In this document: positions 27,016 through 35,580 of the stretch, piece after piece
Position numbering within the stretch: the first letter of the stretch is position 1
How the letters are laid out: every line of letters starts with the position of its first letter
NCBI RefSeq assembly: GCF_036488675.1
Contig: NZ_CP133152.1
Coordinates: 186,001-250,000, forward strand
DNA: 64,000 nt
Reading direction: 5' to 3'
From: Sinorhizobium chiapasense
GTDB taxonomy: Bacteria > Pseudomonadota > Alphaproteobacteria > Rhizobiales > Rhizobiaceae
Notes under the pieces: model-generated
The model's input: the letters and a program-made list of their open reading frames with translations, nothing else
Databases searched by the model: none
What the model was told of the DNA's origin: nothing
Position numbers and translations under genes: made by a program

Positions 27016-27873
27016 TCACGCGACCTTTGCCGACTTGGCGGCATGTCTGGCGAAGTCCTCGGGCTTCGCGTCGAGCACGTTTTCCTTGATCCAGGCGGTG
27101 AACGTTTCCCGGTCGCGGGCGATCTCGTCCCAGGCGATGTAGAAGGCGTTGGAGCGCGGATAATAGCCATGCGCATAGGAGGGGAAAGCGCCGCCCGGCA
27201 CGTGGACGACTGCCGTCACCGCCCACGTGGGCAGCACGACCGAATTCGGGGAGGGCGGGTCAAGCTCGTCGACGATCTCCTCGACGGTCACGATCGAGCG
27301 CCTGGCCGCAAGCACTGCTTCCTTCTGCACGCCGACGATGCCTTCGAGGAGCACATTGCCCTTGCGATCGGCGCGCTGCGCGTGGATGATCGTCACGTCC
27401 GGACGGATCGCCGGCACGGCGGCGAGCACTTCGCCGGTGAACGGGCAGGTAACTTGTCTGATGTTCGGGTTCACCTTGGGCAGGTCGGCGCCGATATAGC
27501 CCCTCAGCATTGCGAAGGGCAGGTTCGCGGCGCCCGCCTCATAGGCGTTCGCCATCGCCGCGTGAGAGTGCTCCTCGATTTCCAGCGGCCGCGGCCATTG
27601 ATTCTCCACCGCATCGCGGAAGCGGTGCAGCGAGCCCACGCCGGGATTGCCGCCCCAGGAAAATTTCATGCCGCGTGCGGCGCCGACGCCGATCAACTGG
27701 TCATAGAGGATGTCCGGCGTCATGCGGACGAGGAAGAGATCCTTGCTGCCCTGGCGGATCACCTCATGGCCGGCGGCATAGGGAATGAGATGGGTGAAGC
27801 CTTCCATGGCGACGGTGTCGCCATCCTTCACGTTTTCGGCGACCGCCTCGGCGAGCGACACTATGCGAGCCAT
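27016..27873 (-). CDS. pcaI: 3-oxoadipate CoA-transferase subunit A
   Basis: Alpha subunit (285 residues) partnered with PcaJ. Family motifs are DGDTVAMEGFTHLIPYAAGHEVIRQ near the start, SWGGNPGVGSLHRFRDAVE in the middle and the VNPNIRQVTCPFTGE region. ATG 27873 begins MARIVSLAEAV as in rhizobial homologues. It is the first gene of the pcaIJF operon and is divergent from pcaR, with a perfect inverted repeat between them. Confidence 0.94.
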   Translation of the reverse strand: MARIVSLAEAVAENVKDGDTVAMEGFTHLIPYAAGHEVIRQGSKDLFLVRMTPDILYDQLIGVGAARGMKFSWGGNPGVGSLHRFRDAVENQWPRPLEIEEHSHAAMANAYEAGAANLPFAMLRGYIGADLPKVNPNIRQVTCPFTGEVLAAVPAIRPDVTIIHAQRADRKGNVLLEGIVGVQKEAVLAARRSIVTVEEIVDELDPPSPNSVVLPTWAVTAVVHVPGGAFPSYAHGYYPRSNAFYIAWDEIARDRETFTAWIKENVLDAKPEDFARHAAKSAKVA

Positions 27874-27988
27874 ACTGGCCCTCCTCCGTTGATGTTGCCG
27901 AACCGCCGAGCACGGGACCCGCGGTCCCGCCCGGCTTTCGTCATCGGCGATGGCGGAAATAAGCGCTCGTTTCAGCCACTCGTCAAAT

Positions 27989-28031
27989 ATTTTGTGCGAT
28001 ATTTGACATTTGTTCATATATCGCACAAAAT
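27989..28031. promoter_or_regulatory. Probable PcaR operator (perfect 14-bp inverted repeat)
   Basis: ATTTTGTGCGATAT (27989-28002) and ATATCGCACAAAAT (28018-28031) are perfect inverted arms separated by 15 bp. The spacer begins TTGACA, a possible -35 box for pcaR. The position between divergent pcaI and pcaR fits an IclR-type operator controlling both. Confidence 0.75.
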
Positions 28032-28057
28032 GAACGCGCTAACGAGGTGAGCGAATC

Positions 28058-28813
28058 ATGCGGGAAACGGATTTCGTCAGCGGCTTTGCGCGCGGCCTGA
28101 AGGTTATCGAGGCCTTCGGAGAGGCGCAGCCGCGCCTGACGATTGCAGAGGCTGCGAAGATCACCGATCTCGACCGTGCGACGGTGCGGCGGTCGCTGCT
28201 CACGCTTTCCGAGCTTGGCTATGCCGACTACGACGGCAAGTTCTTCACACTGACGCCGAAAATCCTGCGGCTCGGCCACGCCTATCTATCGGCGACACCG
28301 CTGCCGGCGCTCGTCCAGCCCTATCTCGACCAGCTTTCGGAAAAGGCCGGTCAGAGCGCCTCCGCCTCCGTGCTCGACGGCACCGAGGTGGTCTATGTGG
28401 CGCGCGCCTCGCAGCGGCGGGTGATGTCGATCAACCTGATGCCGGGATCCCGCCTTCCCGCCTATTGCGCCTCGATGGGCCGGGTACTGCTGGCCGCGCT
28501 TCCGGAAGCGGAAGCTCGGGATATTCTCGCGCGCACGGAGCTCAAGGCCAATACGCCGCACACGAAGACCGATCCGGAAGAGTTGATCGAGGAACTGCGC
28601 CGGGTTCGCGAGCAGGGCTATGCCGTGATCGACCAGGAGCTTGAACTCGGGCTTTGCTCGATCGCCGTTCCCTTGCTGAATGCGCGCGGACAGGTGGTCG
28701 CGGCACTCAATATCGGCGCCCCGGCCGCCCATGTTGCTGCCGCCGAATTGGCGGAGCGCTACCTGTCTTTGCTCAAAGAGACGCAGGCGGCATTGCGGCC
28801 GCTGGTGCAATAG
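28058..28813 (+). CDS. pcaR: IclR-family regulator of pcaIJF
   Basis: Transcription factor of 251 residues, normal for IclR. The N-terminal winged helix is DFVSGFARGLKVIEAFGEAQPRLTIAEAAKITDLDRATVRRSLLTL. The C-terminal effector domain holds GTEVVYVARASQRRV, LPAYCASMGRVLLAALPE and VIDQELELGLCSIAVPL. PcaR proteins respond to 3-oxoadipate and activate pca genes; the divergent arrangement with pcaIJF matches rhizobial pcaR. Confidence 0.92.
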   Translation: MRETDFVSGFARGLKVIEAFGEAQPRLTIAEAAKITDLDRATVRRSLLTLSELGYADYDGKFFTLTPKILRLGHAYLSATPLPALVQPYLDQLSEKAGQSASASVLDGTEVVYVARASQRRVMSINLMPGSRLPAYCASMGRVLLAALPEAEARDILARTELKANTPHTKTDPEELIEELRRVREQGYAVIDQELELGLCSIAVPLLNARGQVVAALNIGAPAAHVAAAELAERYLSLLKETQAALRPLVQ

Positions 28814-29062
28814 GCGCGATCAAGGGGCATTAGGGCAAAAAATGCCATGTAGAACCGCTCCTCCGCTGCCGCCTCATCAGGCCATGTCCGCCCTTATGCT
28901 GCATTGCGGCAAATATCGCTCCGTCGGCCATGAATTCACCAAAACTTCGCGACAGAACGCTATTGCGGGTTGTCCGTCGGGAACGGAATACCTCTGCAAG
29001 CGGCAAGTCGGCCGGCATCACCTCCCAATGTCTGGCGAGACCTTCAACGGGGATGACAGAAC

Positions 29063-30406
29063 ATGAAAGTTGTAGTCGAGAACACGGTCTGCTTGAACAC
29101 GGGCGACGCGGCGATTCTTTTCGCGATCAGGCATATCCTGAAATCGATATTGGGCGAGAACGTAGAATTTCTTGTGTTCGACAGCCAGCCGGAAGTTGCC
29201 GCGCGACTGTATCCGAAAGAACAATATCCCGACATCGAGCTTCGCAAACTCCCGTCGGAATCGATCTTCAAGTACAAATACGACGACAACACCGTGAAGA
29301 ATGCGCTGAAGCAGGTCTACAACCAGGCTGCGTTCCAGGCGCTCCGCCATCTCGGCAGCGGCAATTATCTCGATCGCCGCTTTTTCAGTGATGAGGACCG
29401 AAAGAGTCTTGCGCTCTACAAGGACGCCGATCTGGTGATCACCACCGGAGGCACCTATCTCGTCGAGAACTATTCACTCGAGCGGCGCATCAACCAGTTC
29501 AAGCTCGGCGAGATGCTCGGCAAGAAGACGATCTTCTTCACCCAGTCCCTCGGCCCGTTCGAGAAGCCTTACAACCGCCGGATGCTGCCGCCGATTTTCG
29601 CCCGCAGTCCGCTGATCCTCCTGCGCGACGCGCGGTCCCGCAACCAGATCCTCGATCTCGTCGACGATCCGTCGAAATGCCATGTGGTCGCCGATTCGGT
29701 CTTCGCGCTTGCGGATGTCGAGCGGATCAAGGCGCTGCTGATGATCGGCCGTCCGGCACCGAGCGGCCGCGTCGGCATCTCCGTGCGCCACTGGCATTAC
29801 GTCCAGGGCGGCGACGGCGGCATGGGGCGGTACATCGATTCCGTCCGCGAGATGGCGACGAGGCTCGTGCGCGATCACGGCAAGAAGGTCACCTTCATTT
29901 CGACCTGCCAGGGCGTGCCGGAATATGCGCATGACGATTCGAAGACGGCGAAGCTGATCGTATCGGGGCTCTCGCCCGAAATCGCCGAGCACGTGTCGGT
30001 CGACGCGTCGTTCCACACGCCGGAACAGTTGATGGCAATCGCCAGAGGGCTCGATTTCGTCGTGGCGACGCGCATGCACATGATGATCATGTCGCTTTGC
30101 GTCGGCACGCCGGTGCTGCCGATCGCCTACGAGTTCAAGACCAAGGAAGTCGCCAAGCGCGTCGGCGTCGACGATGTGCTGCTCGATATCGATACGGTGA
30201 CGCCGGAGGAGGCGAGCGGCAAGCTCGACCGCTTCGTCGCAAACCTCTACCATTATCGCGAGACGAGCCTCAAGGCGGTGCTCGAGGAGCACGCCTCGGC
30301 AATGTCGGCAGCGGACCTCATCCGTCCCCTAATCGAAGGCTTAGCGGCGAATGGCGCTCATGGCCTTCGAAAGGATGTCGAACAGAACCTGGCGCGGCTG
30401 GCGTAG
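29063..30406 (+). CDS. Polysaccharide pyruvyl transferase family protein
   Basis: Probable enzyme adding ketal pyruvate to a surface polysaccharide, 447 residues. Features are NTGDAAILFAIRHIL at the N-terminus, ADLVITTGGTYLVENYS, FFTQSLGPFEKPYNRRMLP and, in the second Rossmann-like half, ARGLDFVVATRMHMMIMSLCVGTPVLPIAYEFKT. The flippase and two glycosyltransferase genes follow on the opposite strand, forming a surface polysaccharide locus. Its last 66 bases overlap the convergent flippase gene. The polymer is unknown. Confidence 0.87.
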   Translation: MKVVVENTVCLNTGDAAILFAIRHILKSILGENVEFLVFDSQPEVAARLYPKEQYPDIELRKLPSESIFKYKYDDNTVKNALKQVYNQAAFQALRHLGSGNYLDRRFFSDEDRKSLALYKDADLVITTGGTYLVENYSLERRINQFKLGEMLGKKTIFFTQSLGPFEKPYNRRMLPPIFARSPLILLRDARSRNQILDLVDDPSKCHVVADSVFALADVERIKALLMIGRPAPSGRVGISVRHWHYVQGGDGGMGRYIDSVREMATRLVRDHGKKVTFISTCQGVPEYAHDDSKTAKLIVSGLSPEIAEHVSVDASFHTPEQLMAIARGLDFVVATRMHMMIMSLCVGTPVLPIAYEFKTKEVAKRVGVDDVLLDIDTVTPEEASGKLDRFVANLYHYRETSLKAVLEEHASAMSAADLIRPLIEGLAANGAHGLRKDVEQNLARLA

Positions 30407-31804
30407 GGCGAGCGCGAAGACGAGCGCCAGTCCGTAGTTGAGGCAAATCGCGGAAGCGAGGGCGAGGAAGTCCGAGCTTCCGGTCAGGGCTTCCGGCAGC
30501 AGCCGGTAGCAAATCCAGGCCGCCAGGGCCGACACGAGAAAGAGGCCCTGGACGAAAAGGAAATCCATCGCCGATACCGGCCCCACCCGCCGCAGCAACC
30601 AGGCAAGTACCGGAACGCGCAAGAGGTAGCCGCTGATGGCATAGGCGGCGGCGACACCGATCGCGCCCCATTGCAGGCCGACGACGAAGGAGAGCACCGT
30701 CGTCAGCGACGAATATATGCCCCAGCGGAACATCGTCTTCGTCTCGCCCTGGCAGATGAAGATCCAGCCCGTGGTGCTCGAAACCGGCTGCATCAGGCTC
30801 GCGATTCCAAGCCAGGCGAAGATCGGCGCGACCGGCAGCCATTTCTCACCGAAAAGGATGCTGACGGTTGGCTCGGCGGCCGCAGTCAGCGCCGCAATGC
30901 CGGGCATGGTGACCGCGGCGAGCAGCCAGTTGGTGCGCATGTAGATATCGCGAAACCGGGGCTTGTCCTCCTGGATGCGGCTCATCAGCGGGATCATCAC
31001 GCGCGACAGAGGCTGCGTGATGTTCTGCAGCGGGAACAGGAGAAGCTTGTAGGCCCGGTCGTAATAACCGAGCTCGATCGGCCCGGAATACTTGCCGATC
31101 AGGACGTTGTCGAGGTTGCGCGAGAAGAAGTTGACGAGGTTGAAGCCGGTGAGATTGGCGCCGAACGAGATGATGTCGCGGTCGATCGCGAAGGCCGGAC
31201 GCCCCGGCATCCAGCGCGTGGCCCACCACGCGGCCATGAGGGCGACCGCCGCAGATGCCGCGGGGCCAATGACGAGCGACCAGTAGCCCATCCCGAGATA
31301 GGCGGCTCCGGCAGTGACGAGAAGGCCCACGACTGCGGCATAAACATCGTTCAACGCCAATTGCCCGAACTTCAGGTGCCGGTTCATCAAAGCGAGCGGG
31401 AGCGCGGCCAGGCTGCCGAGGAGCAGCGGTAGCGCTGCGGCAATCGCAATCGCCGTCATGCGCTCGTCGCCGTAGAAAACGGCAATTGCCGGCGAAAGCG
31501 CGACAACGACGAGGGTGCAGATCAGGCCGACGAGGGTGCTGATCCAGAAGACGTGATTGAGCTCTCTCTCTCCGATTTCCTTGCGCTGGATGACCGCCTG
31601 CTGAAGCCCGAGGTTCTGGAAAAGCCCGACGAAGGCGACGACCGGGCTGACCGATGCGACGAGGCCGAAGTCCTCCGGTGCCAGCAAACGTGCGAGCACG
31701 ACGACGGAGACGAACTGGATGACCATGCGAATGGCCTGGGCGCCACCCGTCACCAGCCCGCCACGAAGCGCGAGCCGACCGAATTGGATGTTTTCTGCGT
31801 TCAA
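30341..31804 (-). CDS. Lipopolysaccharide/exopolysaccharide flippase (MOP superfamily, Wzx/WzxC-like)
   Basis: Multi-pass inner-membrane protein (487 residues, about 12-14 hydrophobic helices) that flips lipid-linked oligosaccharide. Typical features are GGLVTGGAQAIRMVIQFVSVVVLARLL at the start, LAPEDFGLVASVSPVVAF and GLQQAVIQRKEI. No ATG precedes the conserved start; TTG 31804 is preferred. The alternative TTG 31870 lies inside a family II repeat. The 3' end overlaps the convergent pyruvyltransferase gene by 66 bp. Confidence 0.85.
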   Translation of the reverse strand: MNAENIQFGRLALRGGLVTGGAQAIRMVIQFVSVVVLARLLAPEDFGLVASVSPVVAFVGLFQNLGLQQAVIQRKEIGERELNHVFWISTLVGLICTLVVVALSPAIAVFYGDERMTAIAIAAALPLLLGSLAALPLALMNRHLKFGQLALNDVYAAVVGLLVTAGAAYLGMGYWSLVIGPAASAAVALMAAWWATRWMPGRPAFAIDRDIISFGANLTGFNLVNFFSRNLDNVLIGKYSGPIELGYYDRAYKLLLFPLQNITQPLSRVMIPLMSRIQEDKPRFRDIYMRTNWLLAAVTMPGIAALTAAAEPTVSILFGEKWLPVAPIFAWLGIASLMQPVSSTTGWIFICQGETKTMFRWGIYSSLTTVLSFVVGLQWGAIGVAAAYAISGYLLRVPVLAWLLRRVGPVSAMDFLFVQGLFLVSALAAWICYRLLPEALTGSSDFLALASAICLNYGLALVFALALRQPRQVLFDILSKAMSAIRR

Positions 31805-31824
31805 GCGACCTGCCTCGACTAGGG

Positions 31825-31980
31825 CAATTCCAGGACAAGCGGTAACTCGTCCGGAATTGCGTCGTTTCAAAGAGTTGGAGCGTTTCTCTGTTCCGCGAAC
31901 TGTGAATGTTCTGGATCGCGCCGATTTCGGGTCGATCGCCCCAAATCGTAAATCGCGATCGATTCTAACGAGTTAGAGCG
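31825..31980. repeat. Family II palindromic repeat
   Basis: CAATTCCAGGACAAGCGGTAA pairs imperfectly with TCGTCCGGAATTGCG, followed by TTTCAAAGAGTTGGAGCGTTTC and a third part GATTTCGGGTCGATC..GCGATCGATTC. The composite matches the copy at 54370. It fills the gap between the flippase and glycosyltransferase genes. Confidence 0.65.
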
Positions 31981-33176
31981 ATGGAAGCGGAAGTCGCACG
32001 ATCTCCTTCCGCTCTGGCGATCCGGCTGACGATTTCGGCAAAATCATTGTCGAGCGCCGCCATGTCGAATTCGGCCTCGACCTTCTTCCTTGCCTGCAGC
32101 GCTACGTCCTCGCATTGCTCGGGATGCTCCGCGACAAAGCGCAGGCGGCTTGCAAGCGTCTCGACGTCTCTTTCGTCGGCGAGGAAGCCCGTCTTCTGAT
32201 CCTCGATCAGTTCGGGAATGCCGGAATGGTTGGAACTTACCACGGTCAGACCGGCCGCCATGGCCTCCATCAGCGCCACCGGTATGCCTTCGACATCGCC
32301 GTTCCTGGCCGTGACGCTCGGCAGCACGAAGGCGTGCGAGCGCCGCAGCCACTCCTTGACGTCCTGATGGGCGAGGCTGCCGAGGAAGGAAACCTGCTCG
32401 GCGATGCCGAGTTCCGAGGCGAGCGCCTCCAGTGGTTGCCGCAAGGGACCGTCACCGATGATCGTGTAGTGCCAGGCGAGTTCTGGCGCGACGGCACGCA
32501 GTCGGGCGAGCGCGCGCAGCGCGTATTCCACGCCCTTTTTCTCGGCCAGCCGGCATACTGAAATCAATTGCAGCGGAGAGCCGCGCCAGGATTTCCACGC
32601 ATAGGGAATCTTCTTGAGATCGATCCCCATGTGGTGCACGGCAACCTTGGCTTCCGGCGCTCCGGCTTCCACCAGAACGCGGCGAAAGAAGCCATTCACG
32701 GTCAGGTTGAGCGCGCCGTATTCGAACAGATCATTGTATCGGCCGAGGCCCCGCTCGTAGAGCGGCACCCCTACGTCGTAGCCGTGGAAGATCGTGACGA
32801 TCGGCGGCTTCAGCCGCTTCCATTTCTTCAGCCGCGCGGCGCGAGCGCCGTTGTGCCCGAAATGCGCGACGAGGACATCGCATTCATTCAGGCGGGCAAC
32901 CGACGACATGTCGAGCGCGGTCGAGACCTTGTCGCGAAGTTTTGCCGGCAGCCGCTCGATGACCGGACGCGTGCGCCCCGCCGCACCCCACCAGTCACGG
33001 GTTCGTGCGAGAAGGGTGGCGAGCGGCTCCTGCCGCCGATCCGCGAAATTATAATCCGATATCCCGTTGCAGACGACATCGACCTCGAAGCCGCGATGCA
33101 ACAGGCCGGCCATCTGGCCGATGACGAAGGTTTCCGAAAGCGACGGAAACTGACCGACTATGAAACCGATGCGCAT
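31965..33176 (-). CDS. Glycosyltransferase family 4 protein (1)
   Basis: GT-B-fold sugar transferase, 403 residues. The start MRIGFIVGQFPSLSETFVIGQM is typical of EPS glycosyltransferases. The C-terminal donor-binding half holds LQLISVCRLAEKKGVEYALRALARL, WHYTIIGDGPLRQPLEALASELG, ARNGDVEGIPVALMEAMAAGLTVVSSNHSGIPEL with the catalytic-type Glu pattern. It lies 11 bp after the neighbouring glycosyltransferase and is probably co-transcribed with it. Confidence 0.9.
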   Translation of the reverse strand: MRIGFIVGQFPSLSETFVIGQMAGLLHRGFEVDVVCNGISDYNFADRRQEPLATLLARTRDWWGAAGRTRPVIERLPAKLRDKVSTALDMSSVARLNECDVLVAHFGHNGARAARLKKWKRLKPPIVTIFHGYDVGVPLYERGLGRYNDLFEYGALNLTVNGFFRRVLVEAGAPEAKVAVHHMGIDLKKIPYAWKSWRGSPLQLISVCRLAEKKGVEYALRALARLRAVAPELAWHYTIIGDGPLRQPLEALASELGIAEQVSFLGSLAHQDVKEWLRRSHAFVLPSVTARNGDVEGIPVALMEAMAAGLTVVSSNHSGIPELIEDQKTGFLADERDVETLASRLRFVAEHPEQCEDVALQARKKVEAEFDMAALDNDFAEIVSRIARAEGDRATSASIALTR

Positions 33177-33187
33177 GCTTACCGGTC

Positions 33188-34273
33188 TCAGGAGGCCTTG
33201 AGCGCAGAGGCGCGGCTCGCGGCAGCGCGATCGAGAACCTCGAGGAATGCCGCAAACTGGCGGGCAGGCTGCATCAGCGGGCGTTCGGCGAATTTCGAGG
33301 CCGCTGCCGACAGCCGTTCATATTCGGCCTCGTCGCTCCACAGACGACGGATCGCGCCGGTCCATTCTTCGAGCGGTCCATCGTGGTCGAGAAGGATGCC
33401 GCCTTCGCCGATCGCTTCCGGCAGTCCTCCGCGCGTCGATCCGACGACCGGAATGCCGCTGCAATGCGCCTCGGACGCTACCCGTCCCCAGGCCTCTTCC
33501 CATCTGCTCGGCGCAAGCAGGATCTTCGTCCGCCCGTAAACGGTCTTCATGTCGCTGGTGCGGTTTTCGAGGCGCACGTTCTTCAGCGGCGCGATGATCT
33601 TCTCGATTTCCGCCCGGTGATCGTCGGCGAGCTTCCAGCTTTCGACGAACAGGAAAGGAATGTCGGGGCATTGCTCGGCGATGCGAACCGCCAGCTCGAA
33701 TCCCTTCTCCTTATAGGGATTGATGAAGGTCACATATTCGCGCGTCGTCGGTGTCTTGTAGGTTTCAGGATTGATCGTCGGCGGGATGACAACCGAGTCG
33801 ATGCCGTATTTCTGCTTGTAGGTCCGGGCGGTAAATTCCGAATTCGCGATGTAGTGGGCGGAAGTCAGTTCCCTGAGATCGCCGGCGAGTTCGTGAAATT
33901 CGACGTTTCTGAGATAGATCACCAGCGGCACATTGTGCACCTGCAGCGCCTTTCCGATCGGGACCGATTTGTGGCACTGCACAACGGCGACGTCGGGACG
34001 GAGCTTGTTGACGGCGAAGGTTGCCGCTTCCCAAGGGTGCCAGGCCCGAACGACGGGATAGCCGGGAAAGCTGTCCATGACGCCGCGCTCCCCGGACAAC
34101 TTAAGCCTGACGCGCGCCTTGAAGCCGAACATGCCGTCGCCGAACAAGGCGGCCAACACGCCGGCCTCGTGACCGCGGTCACGCAACTGCTGGACGAGGT
34201 GGTGCGTGCTCGACTGAACGCCGCCGCTGAATTCCGGATAATAACCGTTTCCACCGGCAAACAGAACCTTCAT
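33188..34273 (-). CDS. Glycosyltransferase family 4 protein (2)
   Basis: GT-B-fold glycosyltransferase, 361 residues. The N-terminal acceptor half begins MKVLFAGGNGYYPEFSGGVQSSTHHLVQQL. The C-terminal half shows VTFINPYKEKGFELAVRIAEQCP, ILLAPSRWEEAWGRVASEAHCSGIPVVGSTRGGLPEAIGEGGILL, typical of GT4. It is the first gene of the minus-strand polysaccharide operon and follows a full RIME-like repeat. Confidence 0.9.
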   Translation of the reverse strand: MKVLFAGGNGYYPEFSGGVQSSTHHLVQQLRDRGHEAGVLAALFGDGMFGFKARVRLKLSGERGVMDSFPGYPVVRAWHPWEAATFAVNKLRPDVAVVQCHKSVPIGKALQVHNVPLVIYLRNVEFHELAGDLRELTSAHYIANSEFTARTYKQKYGIDSVVIPPTINPETYKTPTTREYVTFINPYKEKGFELAVRIAEQCPDIPFLFVESWKLADDHRAEIEKIIAPLKNVRLENRTSDMKTVYGRTKILLAPSRWEEAWGRVASEAHCSGIPVVGSTRGGLPEAIGEGGILLDHDGPLEEWTGAIRRLWSDEAEYERLSAAASKFAERPLMQPARQFAAFLEVLDRAAASRASALKAS

Positions 34274-34310
34274 ACCGCTTCTCCTTCATACAGGCATTTC
34301 GCCGTGACCG

Positions 34311-34413
34311 CTACAGCCGCGCGTCTGACAAGACGCGCAAAGGACGCTGTCGCACTTTGAATTGCTGCATGTTTTTATCCTCAAAGCGTCTGCGATTTAA
34401 GGAAACATGCAGT
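34311..34413 (-). repeat. Full-length RIME-like repeat (family I)
   Basis: TACAGCCGCGCGTCTGACAAGACGCGC-AAAGGACGCTGT, then GCACTTTGAATTGCTGCATG, then a right palindrome around AAAGCGTCTGCGATTTAAGG ending AACATGCAGTAG. Confidence 0.78.
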
Positions 34414-34818
34414 AGGTTGGCACCTCACCCGAAGGGGCGAGGCGAAACGCATCAACTCCAGAATGACGGCAATTGTTGGGTCGGTCGCCCCTGGGTCGGC
34501 GCAACCTGCGATATCAGGCCGCGCCCGAGCAAAGGCCACGGGGCTGGCGCGGGGGTGTGCGAGTTTCCGAAAACATGTCGATCCAGCCGCAAGAAAGCAG
34601 TCCTCCACCGAGCAGGGTGACCGTGCGAGACAGGCGCGCAGCATTGCTGCACTGCAACAGAGACTGTCACGGCAGGAGCGGATAGTCAATCGATGCTCGC
34701 CCATTCGATCTAGCTCGCATGGAGTACCGGCACATGCCCCGAACCGCTCGCTTGACGCCGCGGCCTTTCGCGCCTCAAATCGCTCCCACGACTTAAAAAG
34801 AACAACGGCGGGTGCATC
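34414..34818. other. Intergenic stretch with no recognised feature
   Basis: Several short frames cross this interval, but none has a ribosome site, family motif or coding-like codon use. Nothing beyond the promoter of the next gene is proposed. Confidence 0.4.
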
Positions 34819-35481
34819 ATGGCAGATGACGAACCGATACCGGAAACGAAACTGACGTCCACCAAGCGGCAGTGGGCGGCAGGTGGCAAGTTCCTCACGG
34901 GGCGCGTCGCGCGCCCGGAGACCGACCGACTGCCGCCTGGCCAACATCTCGTCAAGGACTGGCCGGTTCTGGATCTTGGACAGCAGCCGCACATTGCGCT
35001 GGAGACCTGGCGGCTTGACCTGACCGGCCTCATCGAGACGCCGTTGTCACTCGACTGGAAGGCATTCCAGTCCTTGCCGCAGAGCGACACTCTCTCCGAC
35101 ATACATTGCGTGACGACCTGGTCGCGCTACGACAACCGCTGGCAGGGCGTGCTGACGCGCGACCTCATCGACCGGGTGATGCCGAAGCCCGAGGCGGAAT
35201 ATGTCGTGCTGACGAGCTACGACGGCTATACGACCAATCTTCCGCTTATCGACTTCGCTGCAGAGAACGCGGTTCTCGCGACGCGTTGGGAAGGCGCCCC
35301 GATCAGCCGTGCCCATGGTGGCCCAATGCGCCTCGTCGTGCCGCACCTCTATCTCTGGAAAAGCGCCAAGTGGCTGACGCGGATCGATTTCCGCGCTGCC
35401 GACATGGCCGGCTTCTGGGAGCGGAACGGCTATCACATGCGCGGGGACCCGTGGCTTGAGGAGCGCTATTCCGGCGATTGA
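34819..35481 (+). CDS. Sulfite-oxidase-like molybdopterin oxidoreductase
   Basis: Soluble Mo-cofactor enzyme of 220 residues with the oxidoreductase molybdopterin-binding domain only. The Mo-ligand Cys is in DIHCVTTWSRYDNRW, and the pocket region continues with LTSYDGYTTNLPL and RAHGGPMRLVVPHLYLWKSAKWL. There is no signal peptide, heme domain or dimerisation domain, so it is closer to small sulfite-oxidase-like proteins than to SorA or YedY. The substrate is unknown. Confidence 0.87.
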   Translation: MADDEPIPETKLTSTKRQWAAGGKFLTGRVARPETDRLPPGQHLVKDWPVLDLGQQPHIALETWRLDLTGLIETPLSLDWKAFQSLPQSDTLSDIHCVTTWSRYDNRWQGVLTRDLIDRVMPKPEAEYVVLTSYDGYTTNLPLIDFAAENAVLATRWEGAPISRAHGGPMRLVVPHLYLWKSAKWLTRIDFRAADMAGFWERNGYHMRGDPWLEERYSGD

Positions 35482-35580
35482 TGCGCCGCCTTCGGAAATG
35501 CAACCGGCGAATTTTGGTGCTACAGTCGCCGGTTGAGGGCATCGTTTTGCGGGCAATCATTCCATTTGCGGGAGGAAGGC

